This document shows, one piece after another, positions 61,950-64,000 of a stretch of DNA of 64,000 bases. Made by a program: the position numbers and the translations under genes. The stretch covers positions 368,443 to 432,442 of the forward strand of contig CM030940.1 in NCBI GenBank assembly GCA_018136815.1, given 5' to 3'. Position 1 is the first letter of the stretch. Each line of letters starts with the position of its first letter. The stretch comes from Isochrysis galbana (Eukaryota; Haptophyta; Isochrysidales; Isochrysidaceae). Under the pieces are notes generated by a model. The model saw only the letters and a list, made by a program, of their open reading frames with translations, ran no database searches and was not told the origin of the DNA.

Positions 61950-63941
61950 TTACCTTCTATCCAGAATGGGCCAGAACACTGCCTTACGATCGTAAGATGC
62001 TATCTGAAAAGCATGACAATGCAAGGCGCCATGGGCAGTTCGTTGAGATGAATGATTCAGCATGCCATTCATCTCCCTGTCTAGGCGTCTAGTGAATCCG
62101 CGCAGCACCTTACCATTCGCTGCACATACAACGATATTTTCGAGCAATTCCTGGCGAATCGCATGATTGCATGCCATGATGGCTTCAAACGTTACCTCGT
62201 GCACACCTGGCGAATCAATACCGGCAAGAGCAGGCCGGAATAGAGCCTCGCCACAGCGAATACCGCAGGATTGCTGGAAATTTGTAGGGCGATTGAATGA
62301 CTTTGACCTCCTCTCCCGCTCAAAGTCAATCGAGATGTATGCGCATTCCTCCATTTGTGCCCGCTCAATTGGGGGAAACCCAAGTTGCGCCTCAGTGAAC
62401 AGCTTGTTCATATACTTAGTGAGCTTATCGTGCGAGACTCCAAGGTAGTGGATCGCAATCTTGCGTCCCTTGTAGACTGGCACGACCATGGGAGTACGAG
62501 TGCCACACTCAATAAGGACGCCGGTCTCACGGCCCGAGGCATACATTGCGGCCACGGCAGAGGACATTATAGAGAAGTGGGATATCTGAAAGCGTCGTTC
62601 TAGGGTGCGCAGTATCTCCTCTATTTCTGACTTTTTGTAAGCTGGAAGTGTCGGCTTCACTATGATCATCGGCAGCCCCATCAGACGGTCATTCACCCCG
62701 AGACGTGTTAATGCGCGTGAGAAGATTTCCTCGAGGCAAGGCCACGAGCACACAACGCCCTGCTCGGTCATCACACGTGTAAGTTTACGACTTAACCCGC
62801 AATAAGGAGACTCAGTTGCGAACTGAATCCGTGGAGAGACTTCTGGGGCGAATCCGGCCATGCACTCTTCCCAGTCGCAGGCAACGACGACTCCGCTTGT
62901 GCGTGCTTCTTTATGCTTGTCTTCTTCATACTTGCGCAAAATGGAACGCAATCTATGGCAGGTCCTTGCTGCATCCCTTCGGTCGCAAAAGCCCAAGCGC
63001 TCTATGATTAGCTGAATTGCATCGTCCGGCAGCGACAGTATGTTGCCGTTGCGACGTGTCAGCATCAACTCCCTTTCTCGGTCCATGGCCATGGCATTTC
63101 GCAAGCGTTCCCTAGCAGCAACAAGACGCGTGCATACATCCTCAAGGTCTCGGTCGGCGACTTTCAGTTCAGCCTTTGCGCGAGCGAGACTGCGCCCGGC
63201 ATCAATACTTGCTTTTTTTGCTTCTTTCATTTCTTTTTCTGCTGCCCTGGCTGCCTCATCAGCTAATGCCCTGGCAAACGAGAGCGTCCTTGTGGGGTGC
63301 TCCACGGATGCTGCGTCTTGCGCCATCCGCAAACCCAATACCTTCTGATTGTATGTGTCTTCTGCAACAGCCGCTGCTTCCTCTTTGAGTCTAGCAGTAG
63401 CATGGGCATTGGCCAGGCGCTCATCAAGAATTTTAGCTGCGCCATCAGCCTCTATTGCTTCCGTCTCCAAAGAGTCGATCCGAGTGCCGAGTGCGATGGC
63501 GTCTTCACTCGCTCCGATCTTGCTGCCTCCAGCTTGCGGAAGATCGGCCTTGCCATCGGTGTCGAGCGCTTCAGCATCCGTACCTGCAAATCCCATCACA
63601 CGTCGCTCGATGTAATCATCGTTTTCACGAGTCACCTCGACCTTCGGTCCAGGAGAGTTGGTCTCTTCCTGGATGTGCTGAGTCTCACTGACTTTTGCGC
63701 TGGAGCCCATCGCTTTCGGCACGTCGCTTTCATCGAATTTCGCTGTGAGGTTGATACAACAGTCGGCAAGATCACTGGCGCGATCACTGGTCTGATCACG
63801 GATCCTGATGCATGGACCTGTCCCCATAGGAGAACTAGCGTCCGATTGTCCCTGGAACTGAAGCTCACAAGTGTCTGCAACCGGACTATTTGGAGCCTCC
63901 TCCTTGGCGTCGTCAGTAGCTGTTCCCTTCGAGTCTACCAT
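61950..63941 (-). CDS. coiled-coil, F-box and actin-related (ARP) fusion protein
   Basis: One 663-codon frame from the ATG at 63941. Residues 1-145 are disordered and acidic; 150-290 form a long Ala/Glu/Lys/Arg coiled coil; 300-340 match an F-box (ILSLPDDAIQLIIERLGFCDRRDAARTC); 352-663 match the actin fold: VVACDWEECMAGFAPEVSPRI (phosphate-1 region), VSWPCLEEIF-type (residues 397-407), MIIVKPTL, FSIMSSAVAAMYASGRETG, VPVYKGRKI, and RCGEALFRPALAGIDSPGVHE then FEAIMACNHAIRQEL. The nucleotide loops are degenerate: actin's DNGSG and DSGDG become CDWEE and ECGTRT. The DNase-loop subdomain 2 is largely missing. F-box proteins link targets to SCF ubiquitin ligases. Arabidopsis ARP8 is a known F-box plus ARP protein and the closest precedent. 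The frame ends within the last actin strand, and more actin sequence follows at 61702-61930. An additional 5' exon outside the window is possible. Confidence 0.88.
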   Translation of the reverse strand: MVDSKGTATDDAKEEAPNSPVADTCELQFQGQSDASSPMGTGPCIRIRDQTSDRASDLADCCINLTAKFDESDVPKAMGSSAKVSETQHIQEETNSPGPKVEVTRENDDYIERRVMGFAGTDAEALDTDGKADLPQAGGSKIGASEDAIALGTRIDSLETEAIEADGAAKILDERLANAHATARLKEEAAAVAEDTYNQKVLGLRMAQDAASVEHPTRTLSFARALADEAARAAEKEMKEAKKASIDAGRSLARAKAELKVADRDLEDVCTRLVAARERLRNAMAMDRERELMLTRRNGNILSLPDDAIQLIIERLGFCDRRDAARTCHRLRSILRKYEEDKHKEARTSGVVVACDWEECMAGFAPEVSPRIQFATESPYCGLSRKLTRVMTEQGVVCSWPCLEEIFSRALTRLGVNDRLMGLPMIIVKPTLPAYKKSEIEEILRTLERRFQISHFSIMSSAVAAMYASGRETGVLIECGTRTPMVVPVYKGRKIAIHYLGVSHDKLTKYMNKLFTEAQLGFPPIERAQMEECAYISIDFERERRSKSFNRPTNFQQSCGIRCGEALFRPALAGIDSPGVHEVTFEAIMACNHAIRQELLENIVVCAANGKVLRGFTRRLDREMNGMLNHSSQRTAHGALHCHAFQIASYDRKAVFWPILDRR

Positions 63942-64000
63942 GCGACTTTCCGTTTGTTCACTAGACCTCGAGGCTGGTCGATGTCCTGCGCGACTGGCTT

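Overview
This window is eukaryotic nuclear DNA from a GC-rich organism, most likely a unicellular alga or other protist. The reasons are split genes with short GT-AG introns (74 to 310 bp), core spliceosome proteins (SF1/branchpoint-binding protein and SMU1), a cyclin, a MOV10-type helicase, Ty1/copia and Ty3/gypsy retroelements, and long CT/GA and poly-C tracts. Two 100-N scaffold gaps (3106-3205 and 49271-49370) show that it is an assembled scaffold. I cannot name the species from sequence alone.

Layout. 0.9-2.1 kb: a 2-oxoglutarate dioxygenase (-). 2.1-5.0 kb: CT microsatellite, a gap and dispersed repeats. 5.2-7.0 kb: SF1 (+). 8.1-10.1 kb: a repeat palindrome. 10.3-12.3 kb: an ankyrin/zinc protein (-) and a NYN-domain protein (+), divergent. 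13.4-16.1 kb: a multi-exon acidic, probably chromatin-related gene (-). 16.7-18.0 kb: two TA-flanked MITEs. 18.2-23.5 kb: a young non-autonomous LTR element and broken chromovirus pieces. 23.8-25.4 kb: a six-exon Rossmann-fold protein (-) with a 20-nt microexon. 26.2-27.2 kb: a copia relic. 27.3-30.6 kb: SMU1 (+). 32.2-33.6 kb: a second copia relic and a Cys-rich ORF. 35.5-41.25 kb: a nearly intact copia element with identical LTRs. 41.8-42.6 kb: a cyclin (+). 43.5-46.2 kb: a three-level transposon nest. 46.5-48.6 kb: an unrecognised 694-aa protein (-). 50.4-54.9 kb: a MOV10/SDE3-like helicase (+). 56.6-59.4 kb: a filamin/kelch/LamG fusion (+). 61.7-63.9 kb: a coiled-coil/F-box/actin-related fusion (-).

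The genes are separate eukaryotic transcription units, not operons. Two are splicing factors and at least three others are regulatory or cytoskeletal. About half of the window is mobile or low-complexity DNA. The most distinctive items are the F-box/actin-related fusion with degenerate nucleotide loops, the filamin/kelch/LamG protein, an SMU1 intron bounded by an 18-bp near-perfect direct repeat, and the nested transposons whose insertion history can be read from exact target-site duplications.
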